Source: an uncultured Bacteroidales bacterium
Lineage (GTDB): Bacteria > Bacteroidota > Bacteroidia > Bacteroidales > FEN-979
Assembly: GCA_903929315.1 (NCBI GenBank)
Contig: CAIYUC010000055.1
Coordinates: 1 to 40,605 of the forward strand
Direction of reading: 5' to 3'
Length of the DNA stretch: 40,605 nucleotides
Shown here: positions 1 through 8,373 of the stretch, one piece after another
Numbering within the stretch: position 1 is the stretch's first letter
Layout: each line of letters begins with the position of its first letter
Program-made: the position numbers and the translations under genes
The notes under the pieces: model-generated
Database searches by the model: none
What the model saw: only the letters and a program-made list of their open reading frames with translations
Told to the model about the DNA's origin: nothing

Positions 1-157
1 CAGATTTCCGCAGATTAATCGCAGATTTTCGCAGATTTTCGCAGAAGGTTGATAACATGAGTTTTAACTTTGCGTGACTCTGCGTTTAAATCAGCGAAAC
101 TCAGCGAGAAACTTCCACTTTACAACTTATTAGACACCCCCATGGGGGGTGAGGCTG
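1..157. repeat. Long direct repeat, copy A
   Basis: This stretch and 1964-2109 are near copies in the same orientation. The first 35 bases are identical, and both continue through a CGCAGATTTT-like ~10-bp periodic part, an ACTCAGCGAAACTCAGCGAG word, AACTTATTAGACA and a C-run/G-run hairpin, ending in GAGGCTG. The copy ends two bases before the pruA stop codon, so the two copies bracket pruA. No open frame of note lies within it. It is a dispersed intergenic repeat with no transposase nearby. Confidence 0.8.
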
Positions 158-158
158 T

Positions 159-1799
159 TTAATGGCATTTGTCCTCTTTCATGAATGGATAAGTGAATTC
201 CGTGGCCGGAATCAATGTTTCCTTGATCGTCCTTGGATTTGTCCATCGCAGTAAATTCAGGAAACTTCCTGATTTATCATTGGTTCCTGAACCTCTTGAT
301 CCCCCGAAAGGTTGTTGCCCTACTACGGCTCCGGTGGGTTTATCATTGAAGTAAATATTTCCGGCAGCATAACGTAATATCCTGCAGGCATTATTCAATG
401 CTTCCCGGTCTTTGGAAAAGATCGAGCCCGTGAGAGCATAAGGCGAGGTCTGATCACATATCTTTAGCGTTTCATCAAAATCTTTATCCTTATAAACATA
501 GATGGACATGACAGGGCCAAAGATCTCTTCTTCCATCGTTTTAAAATGCGGATCTTTTACAAGGATAACTGTGGGATCTATAAAATAACCTTTGGATTTA
601 TCTCCTTTTCCACCGTAGATTACTTCTGCATCCTTTGAGTTTTTTGCGAACTCAATATAGCTCATGATGTTATCAAAAGAATTTTCATCGATCACAGCAT
701 TCATGAAATTGCTGAATTCCCTTACATCTCCAACTGTGATCTTTGAAATCATTCCTCCCATACGATTGTTTATATCATCCCAAAGAGATTCAGGGATATA
801 GGCCCGGGATGCAGCCGAACATTTCTGTCCCTGGAACTCAAAAGCACCCCTGACAATTGCTACCGCCACTTCCTGGGGATCAGCCGTAGGATGAACAAAA
901 ATGAAATCTTTTCCTCCGGTCTCGCCTACTAACCTTGGATAAGATTTATACATTTTTATGTTTTGTGCGATGTTCTTCCATATTCCATCAAATGTTTCGT
1001 TAGAGCCGGTGAAATGTATCCCGCCAAAGTCCCTGTGACTCAAAACTGTTTTACCGATTAGGCTTCCTGACCCCGGCAGGAAATTAATGACTCCGTCAGG
1101 GACACCGGCTTCCTCGTAAATTTTCATCAGGAAATAATTCGATAATAATGAGGTACTCGAAGGTTTCCAGATGACCGTATTTCCCATCAACACAGGCGCC
1201 ATATTAAGGTTTGAACCAATGGCGGTAAAATTGAACGGCGAGACGGTAAACACAAACCCTTCCAAAGGACGGTATTCAAAACGATTGATAATGCCTGGCT
1301 GTGAGCCTGGTTGCAAATCATAGATCTCGGATGTAAAGAATGCATTGAATCGAAGGTAATCGATGGTCTCACAGGCTGCGTCAATCTCAGCCTGGTAGGC
1401 ATTCTTACCTTGCCCAAGCATGGTCGATGCATTCAGGAGAAAACGGTATTTCTTTGCGATCAGCTCAGCAATTTTTAAATTGATCGATACCCGTTCAACC
1501 CATGAAACAGAAGCCCATTCCTTGTGGGCTTTCAAGGCAGCTTCAATCGCCATGTTCACTTCTTTCTCTCCGGCTTTATGATACTGCGCTAAGATATGAC
1601 CATGGTCATGAGGCATTACGACCGTCCCGGTATTTCCTGTCCTGACTTCTTTACCTCCAATGATCAATGGCATATCTAATACATTGCTGCTTAATTTATC
1701 CAGTTCTGCATTGAGGGCTTTTCTTTCTTTACACCCGGGGGCATAGTCAAAAACATGTTCGTTTTCAGGCCGCTCCATTCGGAAAATTGCATTATTCAT
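159..1799 (-). CDS. pruA: L-glutamate gamma-semialdehyde dehydrogenase (1-pyrroline-5-carboxylate dehydrogenase)
   Basis: NAD-dependent oxidation of glutamate-5-semialdehyde to glutamate, the second step of proline catabolism, in the cytoplasm. The 546-residue protein is a full-length aldehyde dehydrogenase of the stand-alone P5C dehydrogenase type (ALDH4-like), not the bifunctional PutA form. Visible motifs are SPFN with the active-site Asn at 190, VGETGGK with the general-base Glu at 293, and GQKCSAAS with the catalytic Cys at 327. The C-terminal part has the EEIFGPV and PFGGSRGSG motifs. ATG start at 1799. No proline dehydrogenase (putA/prodh) is in the window, so the gene stands alone. 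Its flanks are near-identical ~150-bp repeats, which is unusual for a housekeeping catabolic gene. Confidence 0.95.
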   Translation of the reverse strand: MNNAIFRMERPENEHVFDYAPGCKERKALNAELDKLSSNVLDMPLIIGGKEVRTGNTGTVVMPHDHGHILAQYHKAGEKEVNMAIEAALKAHKEWASVSWVERVSINLKIAELIAKKYRFLLNASTMLGQGKNAYQAEIDAACETIDYLRFNAFFTSEIYDLQPGSQPGIINRFEYRPLEGFVFTVSPFNFTAIGSNLNMAPVLMGNTVIWKPSSTSLLSNYFLMKIYEEAGVPDGVINFLPGSGSLIGKTVLSHRDFGGIHFTGSNETFDGIWKNIAQNIKMYKSYPRLVGETGGKDFIFVHPTADPQEVAVAIVRGAFEFQGQKCSAASRAYIPESLWDDINNRMGGMISKITVGDVREFSNFMNAVIDENSFDNIMSYIEFAKNSKDAEVIYGGKGDKSKGYFIDPTVILVKDPHFKTMEEEIFGPVMSIYVYKDKDFDETLKICDQTSPYALTGSIFSKDREALNNACRILRYAAGNIYFNDKPTGAVVGQQPFGGSRGSGTNDKSGSFLNLLRWTNPRTIKETLIPATEFTYPFMKEDKCH

Positions 1800-1899
1800 A
1801 GATTCATATTTTAAATGAAATCCCTCGCCGCAGAGCAGAGAGGTATCTGTTTGGTACTCCTGTATTCTTTTCGTAACACCTGAAGTAAATTAACGTAAG

Positions 1900-1951
1900 C
1901 ACCTCATCCCACTGCCTGTCAGCAGGTTTCAGGGGGTGTCCAATAAGTTTC
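1900..1951. repeat. Inverted partial copy of the repeat terminus
   Basis: On the minus strand, part of this stretch reads AACTTATTGGACACCCCCTG, matching the AACTTATTAGACACCCCC end of copy A in opposite orientation. It lies just upstream of copy B. With copy B it gives inverted ends around about 2 kb of repeat-rich spacer. The rest of the gap 1800-1963 shows no gene or clear promoter. Confidence 0.55.
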
Positions 1952-1963
1952 TATTTTTTCTCG

Positions 1964-2109
1964 CAGATTTCCGCAGATTAATCGCAGATTTTCGCAGAAT
2001 GTTGAAAACAAGAGTTTTAACTTTGCGGGACTCTGCGTTTACTCAGCGAAACTCAGCGAGAAACATTAACTTTCCAACTTATTAGACAACCCCCCGGGGG
2101 GAGAGGCTG
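1964..2109. repeat. Long direct repeat, copy B
   Basis: Second copy of the repeat at 1-157, same orientation, with small indels. Copy A has an extra TTTTCGCAGA unit and the C/G-run hairpin differs in length. It lies in the 562-bp gap between pruA and the MFS gene, which otherwise holds only the foldback element at 2198-2343. Confidence 0.8.
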
Positions 2110-2197
2110 AATTTGTCGCCAAAATTACAAATAATTTAGAACATTTCTAAATAAATGTCCTCTAATAAATTTTAAGAAACTCCTTACCCACTTCTGG

Positions 2198-2343
2198 GTT
2201 GACTAAAAAGTCTTTGTGACCTTTATTTAAAACATTGTGACCTTTGTGGTTATCTTTCAAAAAACTTAACCACAATGAACACAAAGATTGCACAAAGGAC
2301 ACAAAGAAGATAAAATTATGATCAGCCATACATTTTAGTCAAC
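2198..2343. repeat. 146-bp foldback (MITE-like) element, copy 1
   Basis: Perfect 11-bp terminal inverted repeats GTTGACTAAAA (2198-2208) and TTTTAGTCAAC (2333-2343) enclose a large imperfect hairpin. The left arm 2212-2252, reverse-complemented, aligns with the right arm 2267-2306 (TAACCACAATGAACACAAAG...). Related arms recur at 39479-39566 and 40564-40605. There is no coding capacity. It resembles a non-autonomous foldback element, but no target-site duplication was established. Confidence 0.6.
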
Positions 2344-2361
2344 TTCCCGGGGTGAAACCGA

Positions 2362-3744
2362 TTAATTATTTTGGGCTGATCCGGACATTTTTTTCAATTC
2401 CATTTTACGCGTTTTCAGGAAAACGGAACAGAATACGAGGACAAGTGAAAGTATGGACATGATCATGAAAATGCTTCCGAATCCTGATGTTCCCTGTGCA
2501 ATAGGGGAAGTAATGGATCCTATCAATGCAGCGCCCGTCAGTTGACCGATGCTGATAAAAATAATAAGGATTCCTTGTGTCGAAGCTCGTTCTCTCGGAG
2601 AAACCTCGTTAAGGATAATATAATTCAGGGATGCCCGCATGGCCAACCCAAGGCCAAGCATACCTTCTCCTATATAAAAGAATACTAAATTCTTCACGAC
2701 AAAACCGAGGATAAACAATCCGATGGTCGAAATAACAAGGCCACAAAAGATGATGATCCGCGATCCTATTTTGTCAACTAATCTCCCGCTTATCGGTGAA
2801 CCCAGCGCTGTAGCGATAACGACAGGAAGCAACATGAAACTGGCTTTGGAAGGTTCTGCCCCGAAAATAAGGACGGCATGTTTTGGAAGAAAAACCATTG
2901 CGGATTGAAATAATCCCACCCCCACTGCAATAAACCCCACTAACCGCACCTGACGGATGTTGAATAAATGCGCATTCAACACGGGTGCAGTCTGACTTCT
3001 TTCAAGCATGAGAAATAATGGCGTTAGGATTACAACTGCTACAAGGAGGGGTAAAACCGGCCAGGAACTAACTCCTTCTAAGAAGCTGTTCGCCTTAATG
3101 AGGTTTATCGCAAGCGTGAAACAGGTTAAAATGATGCCCATCATGATGATCCCTGGCCAGTCGAATCCTGCAGGGTTTTCAATTCTTTTTGAAGGCAGCA
3201 GAAAGTAACTGAAAAGGATCAGGAGCAAAGCAATGGGAAGGTTGATGATGAACAGTGCATTCCAGTTAAAATACATCAACATGAAACCTGCAATAAATGG
3301 CCCGAGGATAAAGGCAATCCCGAATACAGCTCCGATCAGACCCAGAGCTCTGCCACGCTTTTCGACAGGGAATACATCCCCGATCACTGCTGCGGCAACC
3401 GGAAAAATCCCACTGGAGCCGAAACCCTGGATCGCCCTACCGGTTAATAAAATAGTGATATCATGAGATAAAACAACCACCAGGGAACCTAATCCGAAGA
3501 GAACGATCGATAACATGTATATCCACCGCCTGCCAAAGTAATCCGATAGTTTTGCCATCAGTGAAATGCCAACCAGGTTGAAGAGAACGTAAATGGAGAA
3601 AATCCAGGAAAGATCCCTCTGAGCCATTTGGATCGTCTTTTCAATCGACGGAATCGCAGGCCCTACAATAGATATATCCAACGCTCCCATCAATACACCT
3701 ACAAAAAGCAGGATCAATATCCTTGTGTTTTTGCCTTTATTCAT
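2362..3744 (-). CDS. MFS transporter, drug:H+ antiporter type (EmrB/QacA-like)
   Basis: Inner-membrane secondary transporter of 460 residues with a run of hydrophobic helices across its whole length. The N-terminal LVGVLMGALDISIVGPAIP-type segment (helix 1, with the DHA2-style LD.SIV..A.P), the loop 2-3 motif LMAKLSDYFGRR (motif A) and GAVFGIAFILGPFIAG (antiporter motif C) point to the DHA2 drug:proton antiporters. The substrate cannot be read from the sequence. ATG start at 3744. It is divergent from the ModE-like regulator, and a perfect palindrome lies in the shared upstream region. It could therefore be controlled from there, though nothing shows a link to molybdate. Confidence 0.88.
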   Translation of the reverse strand: MNKGKNTRILILLFVGVLMGALDISIVGPAIPSIEKTIQMAQRDLSWIFSIYVLFNLVGISLMAKLSDYFGRRWIYMLSIVLFGLGSLVVVLSHDITILLTGRAIQGFGSSGIFPVAAAVIGDVFPVEKRGRALGLIGAVFGIAFILGPFIAGFMLMYFNWNALFIINLPIALLLILFSYFLLPSKRIENPAGFDWPGIIMMGIILTCFTLAINLIKANSFLEGVSSWPVLPLLVAVVILTPLFLMLERSQTAPVLNAHLFNIRQVRLVGFIAVGVGLFQSAMVFLPKHAVLIFGAEPSKASFMLLPVVIATALGSPISGRLVDKIGSRIIIFCGLVISTIGLFILGFVVKNLVFFYIGEGMLGLGLAMRASLNYIILNEVSPRERASTQGILIIFISIGQLTGAALIGSITSPIAQGTSGFGSIFMIMSILSLVLVFCSVFLKTRKMELKKMSGSAQNN

Positions 3745-3770
3745 TTTCTGTTATTTTGTTTTGGTTTCTT

Positions 3771-3789
3771 TAAGCATTAATAATGCTTA
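3771..3789. promoter_or_regulatory. 19-bp perfect palindrome, candidate operator
   Basis: TAAGCATTAATAATGCTTA: nine-base arms TAAGCATTA and TAATGCTTA around one central A, read directly. It lies 27 bp upstream of the MFS start codon and about 100 bp upstream of the ModE-like gene, in their shared intergenic region. A symmetric AT-rich site like this suits a dimeric winged-helix protein. That the adjacent ModE-like protein binds here is inference. Confidence 0.5.
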
Positions 3790-3865
3790 GCGAAAAGAAG
3801 GCGCTAATTTAGAATATTTCTCTCTGAATTTGGATATGCATGGTATGACATATCGTCAAATATTT

Positions 3866-3873
3866 TATTTTTG
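3866..3873 (+). promoter_or_regulatory. -7 box of the ModE-like gene
   Basis: TATTTTTG fits the Bacteroidota -7 consensus TAnnTTTG. No well-spaced TTTG -33 box is seen. The box lies inside a longer possible reading frame starting with TTG at 3830 and ends 19 bp before ATG 3893, which favours the downstream start. Confidence 0.5.
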
Positions 3874-3892
3874 TCCTCTTATTTCATCTTGT

Positions 3893-4267
3893 ATGGAAAC
3901 GAAATTCAGAGAAAAGCTTTCTGCGATAAATTTACATTACAAGATTTGGATGTCGGATAAGAAAGATGCCGGTATTCTTGGAGACGGTAAATGGCAGATA
4001 CTCAAACTGATTGATCAGAAAGGTTCGTTGAAGGCGGCATGCGATGAATTGGGTTATACCTACCGGCGAACATGGGGAGACCTTAAAAAGATCGAGAAGT
4101 TCTTTGGATTTCCTCTTTTAGAAAAGCACCGTGGTGGCCATGAAGGGGGAAAGACGGTTTTGACAGAGGAAGGTAAACGTCTTGTCAATGCTTTTGATCA
4201 ATTTCATGCTTCTGTGGATGCTATGATCCAAAAGGGTTTTGAATCATTTATCGAAAATTTAAAATGA
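3893..4267 (+). CDS. ModE-like winged helix-turn-helix transcriptional regulator
   Basis: DNA-binding protein of 124 residues corresponding to the N-terminal (LysR-like) domain of molybdate regulator ModE. The core reads as W.ILKLIDQKGSLKAACDELGYTYRRTWGDLKKIEKFFGFPLLEKHRGGHEGG followed by T.EGKRLV, the family's helix-turn-helix and wing. The C-terminal molybdate-binding (MOP/TOBE) domains of E. coli ModE are absent, so metal sensing must lie elsewhere or be indirect. ATG 3893 was chosen because a -7 box lies at 3866-3873; a TTG at 3830 would give 145 residues. The gene ends 9 bp before wtpA and is probably its first operon partner, controlling uptake or cofactor genes. Confidence 0.85.
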   Translation: METKFREKLSAINLHYKIWMSDKKDAGILGDGKWQILKLIDQKGSLKAACDELGYTYRRTWGDLKKIEKFFGFPLLEKHRGGHEGGKTVLTEEGKRLVNAFDQFHASVDAMIQKGFESFIENLK

Positions 4268-4276
4268 CATAAACAT

Positions 4277-5245
4277 ATGGTAATGACCCGTTTTGTAATC
4301 CTTCTATTCTTTTCATTCATTATCCAAACTATGAAAAGCCAGGAAAAAGCATCCACATTATCCGGCGACCTGATCATTTTTCATGCTGGAAGCCTTTCGG
4401 TTCCGTTAAAAGAAGTTGCAGCTGAATTCAACAAGATCTACCCAAATATTAAGATCTATATGGAATCAGCAGGCAGTGTCGCATCGGCCCGCAAGATCAC
4501 TGATCTTAATAAACCCTGTGATATTATAGCTTCTTCAGACTACGGAGTGATCGACAATCTGCTGATACCGAAATACGCTGATTGGAACATAAAATTCGTC
4601 AGCAATGAATTATCCATCGTTTATCAGGATAAATCGCATTATTCAAATCAGATTAATGCAAAGAACTGGTTCGATATCCTGATGAAGAAAGACGTTGCCT
4701 TTGCCCGTGCTGATCCTAATGCTGATCCGTGCGGTTACAGGACAATTATGACCTTGCAACTTGCAGAAGATTTTTATAAACGCCCAGGCCTGGCTAAAAT
4801 GATCACTGACAAGGATCAGAATTTCATCAGGCCAAAAGAAGTTGATCTTCTTGCACTGCTCGAAACCGAAAGCATTGATTATATTTTTCTTTACCGCTCC
4901 GTTGCAATTCAGCATCAATTGAAATATGTGACCCTTCCGGATGAAATAAATCTGAAAAACCCGGCTTATGCTGATAAATATAGTAAGGTTTCAACTGAGA
5001 TCACTGGCAAGGAACCGGGGAAAAAAGAAGTGGTGAAAGGAGAACCAATGATCTATGGGATAACCATCCTTCGCAATGCACCGGACAAACCTGCCGCAAT
5101 TGCTTTTCTCCGGTTTCTTCTTTCCAAAGATAAAGGAATGAAGATCATGGAAAAAAACGGCCAGCCTTCGGTTATTCCCATGGAAACAAAAAATTTCGAG
5201 AAGTTACCTGAAGAACTTAAACCCTTTGCAATTCCCATGAAATGA
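4277..5245 (+). CDS. wtpA: Tungstate/molybdate ABC transporter substrate-binding protein (WtpA family)
   Basis: Periplasmic oxyanion-binding protein of 322 residues that delivers tungstate or molybdate to the permease encoded two genes downstream. An N-terminal hydrophobic segment ending in MKSQ looks like a Sec signal peptide, with no lipobox Cys. The mature part carries FHAGSLSVP, DIIASSDY and the stretch ARADPNADPCGYR, all characteristic of the archaeal-type WtpA/ModA family rather than E. coli ModA. Tungstate cannot be separated from molybdate by sequence. Nine bp follow the ModE-like gene, and the stop overlaps the next start in ATGA. Confidence 0.92.
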   Translation: MVMTRFVILLFFSFIIQTMKSQEKASTLSGDLIIFHAGSLSVPLKEVAAEFNKIYPNIKIYMESAGSVASARKITDLNKPCDIIASSDYGVIDNLLIPKYADWNIKFVSNELSIVYQDKSHYSNQINAKNWFDILMKKDVAFARADPNADPCGYRTIMTLQLAEDFYKRPGLAKMITDKDQNFIRPKEVDLLALLETESIDYIFLYRSVAIQHQLKYVTLPDEINLKNPAYADKYSKVSTEITGKEPGKKEVVKGEPMIYGITILRNAPDKPAAIAFLRFLLSKDKGMKIMEKNGQPSVIPMETKNFEKLPEELKPFAIPMK

Positions 5246-6282
5246 AAATTATAATTATTTTTTTTCTGCTCATACTACCTTATACGCCATTATTTTCCCA
5301 AAAAGACAATATCATGCGCAACAATAACTTTTATGACGACACGGAAACTATCTCCCTGAAAGGGGGTGAGATCGAAATAGCAGGAGAAGTCGAAAATCCT
5401 GGCTTCGTAGATCTGAATTCCCTTACAAAACATTCCGTTATTGTCAAGGAAGCTTTATTGGATGGTGACGGGAAAGACGTTTTTATCGGGGCTTACCGTT
5501 ATGACGGCTATTCTCTTTTTGACATATTAACCAATCGTTTGGTCAACAAGAAGAACAAAGAAGAATTTTCCTCCATTATTGATCTTTATGTTGAGATAGA
5601 AAATGATAAAGGAGAAAAAGTGATGGTGAGCTGGGGTGAGATTTTTTACCCCAGTAACCTGCACAAAATAATCTTTGCTACGGATGTTTCCATGATCGTT
5701 CCGAGTAAAACTAAAGACCTTTGGCCCTTGCCCCAGGAAAGGAAACTGATCATTGGCTCTGATCTCATCACTGAAAGGAATATCTCCAATCCGGTCAAGA
5801 TCATTGTCAGGTCCTACGCGAGATCAATACCTGTAAACCGGGATATTGATCCTTTGTACTCCGGGGAAATCAACTTTTCATCAAATAATAACAGGATCGT
5901 AACACTTTCAGAAATTCCACCGGATATCCAACCCGAAACCGCACACGCAATCTTTTACGGAAGAGGCAGAGGGATCCACAGCACCCAACCATTCACAGGC
6001 ATCTATCTTAAAGAATTATTACTGAGATATTGGCCTCTTAATAAAACAGACCTTAAAAGCGGATTGTTTGCCATAATTGGAATAGATGGGTACCGTTCGG
6101 TTTTTTCCTACAGTGAGATCATGAACCGGAATGATCAGTCGGAAGTTCTGCTTGTTCCTTGCAGACAAGATGAAAAAGATGGAGGCAAATTCCGTTTATT
6201 TTCGGGTGCAGATTTCTTCTCCGACAGGGCCGTAAAGGCAATCTCGGAGATACAATTTTTCAACAGTGAAATAGTGAAATGA
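5242..6282 (+). CDS. Secreted protein with two molybdopterin-domain-like halves, wtp-linked
   Basis: 346 residues with a short signal peptide (hydrophobic 2-18, then SQ). No family is recognised with certainty. The first half (about 40-190) has GEVENPGFVDL, FIGAYRYDGYSLFDIL and a VSWGEI...IIFATDV strand pattern that recalls the sulfite-oxidase/YedY molybdopterin-binding fold. The second half (about 215-340) repeats the pattern: TGIYLKELL, GIDGYRSVFSYSEIM, VLLVPC. The only Cys is in that last motif, so a catalytic molybdenum-ligating Cys at the usual position is not evident. It overlaps wtpA by 4 bp and precedes the permease, so it is translationally tied to metal uptake. A cofactor- or oxyanion-binding role is inference. 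Confidence 0.6.
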   Translation: MKIIIIFFLLILPYTPLFSQKDNIMRNNNFYDDTETISLKGGEIEIAGEVENPGFVDLNSLTKHSVIVKEALLDGDGKDVFIGAYRYDGYSLFDILTNRLVNKKNKEEFSSIIDLYVEIENDKGEKVMVSWGEIFYPSNLHKIIFATDVSMIVPSKTKDLWPLPQERKLIIGSDLITERNISNPVKIIVRSYARSIPVNRDIDPLYSGEINFSSNNNRIVTLSEIPPDIQPETAHAIFYGRGRGIHSTQPFTGIYLKELLLRYWPLNKTDLKSGLFAIIGIDGYRSVFSYSEIMNRNDQSEVLLVPCRQDEKDGGKFRLFSGADFFSDRAVKAISEIQFFNSEIVK

Positions 6283-6347
6283 GCAGTTACGGCTTAGTTG
6301 TCAAGCGATACAAAAAATAGAAAATAAAATAATCCCTAATTTGTAAA

Positions 6348-7160
6348 TTGAACAAGTTTCAGCCGATACAACTCGTTTTCATCCTGCTTGGCGCTTTAAT
6401 CCTGCTTTTTATCATTTCTCCGCTGCTGGGAATGTTCCTTGCTACGTCTCCTGTGTCTTTATTTGAAACAGCCAAAGAAACCGAAGTACAGCAAAGTATA
6501 TGGCTTACTCTGTGGACATCAATGCTTGCGACCATTGTTTTTGCTTTTGCGGCTATCCCTCTCTCCTATCTAATGGCAAGGAAAACTTTTCCCCTTAAGA
6601 AATTGATCATGGGAATTATCGATCTTCCTGTTGTCATTCCTCATTCAGCAGCTGGCATTGCAATTCTTGGTTTTGTATCGCGGAATTCTGTTCTCGGTAA
6701 GATTGGATCATTCATCGGCCTTGATTTTGTCGGAAAACCGGCAGGGATTGCCGTTGCAATGGCATTTGTAAGCATCCCGTACCTTATTAATGCGGCCAGG
6801 GATGGCTTCTCAGGTGTATCTGTTCGGTTCGAGAATGCGGCTTTGTCTTTGGGAGCTTCACCTTCCCGGGTTTTTTTCACCGTTTCTTTACCTCTTGCAT
6901 GGAGAAATATCGTTTCCGGGTTGATCCTGATGTTCGCGCGGGGAATGAGTGAATTTGGCGCCATTATCGTCGTTGCATATCATCCGATGGTCACGCCAGT
7001 CCTGATCTATGAGAGGTTCGGTGCTTTCGGGTTGAAATATGCACGGCCTGTTTCCGTATTATTTATTTCAATTTCATTGGCTGTCTTTATTATACTGCGG
7101 TTTCTTTCCCGGGAAAAAGAAAGTCCTGTTTTATTCCAAAAAGATAAAGACAATAAATAA
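6348..7160 (+). CDS. wtpB: Tungstate/molybdate ABC transporter permease
   Basis: Inner-membrane channel subunit of 270 residues with about six predicted membrane helices. The binding-protein-dependent transport motif, here ENAALSLGASPSRVFFTVSLP, contacts the ATPase (EAA loop). ...ARGMSEFGAIIVVAYHP near the C terminus is typical of ModB/WtpB permeases. The start is TTG at 6348, with no closer ATG in frame; 65 bp separate it from the preceding secreted-protein gene. A cysteine/sulfate-type permease is the alternative, but WtpA upstream settles the substrate class. Confidence 0.9.
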   Translation: MNKFQPIQLVFILLGALILLFIISPLLGMFLATSPVSLFETAKETEVQQSIWLTLWTSMLATIVFAFAAIPLSYLMARKTFPLKKLIMGIIDLPVVIPHSAAGIAILGFVSRNSVLGKIGSFIGLDFVGKPAGIAVAMAFVSIPYLINAARDGFSGVSVRFENAALSLGASPSRVFFTVSLPLAWRNIVSGLILMFARGMSEFGAIIVVAYHPMVTPVLIYERFGAFGLKYARPVSVLFISISLAVFIILRFLSREKESPVLFQKDKDNK

Positions 7161-7193
7161 CTTGATCCTTTATATCTCTTATATGATATACTT

Positions 7194-8246
7194 ATGCTTG
7201 AATTGCGTGACATATCGGTAACATTGGGTAACTTCAGTTTGAAATCGATTAATATTACGGTTGAGAAAGGTGATTATTTTATTTTGCTTGGGGTGTCCGG
7301 AGCAGGGAAATCGATGGTACTGGAAACAATTGCCGGGCTCTTATCTCCCGGGAAAGGTTCTATTTTCCTTGAAGGAAGAGATATCACTTATGAAAAGATA
7401 CAAAAGAGGAGTATTGGGCTGGTCTTCCAGGATCATGCTGTTTTCCCCCATATGACCGTTAAAGAAAATATCGCTTATTCTTTATATGGTATGCATAAAA
7501 GTCCTTCAGAAAAGAAGAATAAGATCCTTAAGATCGCTGAACAAATAAGTATTTCGTCTTTGTTAAGCCGTAAACCATCGACTCTTTCAGGCGGTGAGCT
7601 TCAACGGGTCGCCCTCGCACGAACACTCATCCAGGAACCAAAAGTCCTTCTTCTCGATGAACCGTTGGTTTCAATGGATACCCAGCTTCGTTCCGAACTC
7701 AGGGGGTTGCTGAGAAGATTGAACCGGAATGGACAGACCATAGTCCATGTCACACATGATTATGAGGAAGCCCTATCCTTGGGGGGTAAAATTGCTGTCA
7801 TCAATAATGGTGAAATTTTACAGACTGGTTCTCCCATGGAAGTTTTTCAGCAACCGAAATCAGAGTTTGTGGCACATTTTACCGGAGCTAAAAATTTCTT
7901 CCGGGTTAAAACGTCGAAAGATGCAGATCATAGTAATGCAATTGTAAATGATAAAATCTCAATTTGGATACCGGGTGAACCGGATGAAAATAGTGGCTAT
8001 GTCATCATCCGTGCTGAAGATATCATACTGTCACGCCAAAGAATTGATTCAAGCGCAGTAAATAACTTTGAAGGCACAGTGAAGGATATTATTCCATCAA
8101 GAACAGGCGTGGAAGTCCTGATCGATATCGGAATATTGATCCATGCAATCATTACCCGTGAATCAATGAACCATCTCGAAATCGCTGAAGGCAACCTCAT
8201 TTGGATCAGCTTAAAAGCCTCTGCAATACGGTTCATACCAGCATAA
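7194..8246 (+). CDS. wtpC: Tungstate/molybdate ABC transporter ATP-binding protein
   Basis: Cytoplasmic ATPase of the importer, 350 residues. Walker A is LGVSGAGKS (about 32-40), the Q-loop lies in VFQDHAVFPHMTV, the signature is LSGGELQRVALARTL, Walker B is VLLLDEP and the switch His is in HVTHDYEEA. Residues from about 235 form a C-terminal TOBE-like regulatory domain, as in ModC, FbpC and PotA. It begins 33 bp after the permease. The general CUT/ModC architecture alone would not fix the substrate; the operon does. Confidence 0.92.
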   Translation: MLELRDISVTLGNFSLKSINITVEKGDYFILLGVSGAGKSMVLETIAGLLSPGKGSIFLEGRDITYEKIQKRSIGLVFQDHAVFPHMTVKENIAYSLYGMHKSPSEKKNKILKIAEQISISSLLSRKPSTLSGGELQRVALARTLIQEPKVLLLDEPLVSMDTQLRSELRGLLRRLNRNGQTIVHVTHDYEEALSLGGKIAVINNGEILQTGSPMEVFQQPKSEFVAHFTGAKNFFRVKTSKDADHSNAIVNDKISIWIPGEPDENSGYVIIRAEDIILSRQRIDSSAVNNFEGTVKDIIPSRTGVEVLIDIGILIHAIITRESMNHLEIAEGNLIWISLKASAIRFIPA

Positions 8247-8273
8247 AGTGTAAATTTGCAATTCAGTCTGCAC

Positions 8274-8332
8274 GCTTTAAGCTTTAGGCTTTAGGCTTTA
8301 AACTTCAAAATTATTGCCTGGTGCCTGGTGCC
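8274..8332. repeat. Two short 7-bp-period arrays (GCTTTAG and GCCTGGT)
   Basis: 8274-8301 reads as four heptamers GCTTTAA, GCTTTAG, GCTTTAG, GCTTTAA. 8316-8332 reads GCCTGGT, GCCTGGT, GCC. They fill the gap between the ATPase gene and moeA, which has no other clear signal. Confidence 0.85.
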
Positions 8333-8373
8333 TTGTTTGCTCGTTGATTGCCGTATAATATAATGAATGAATT

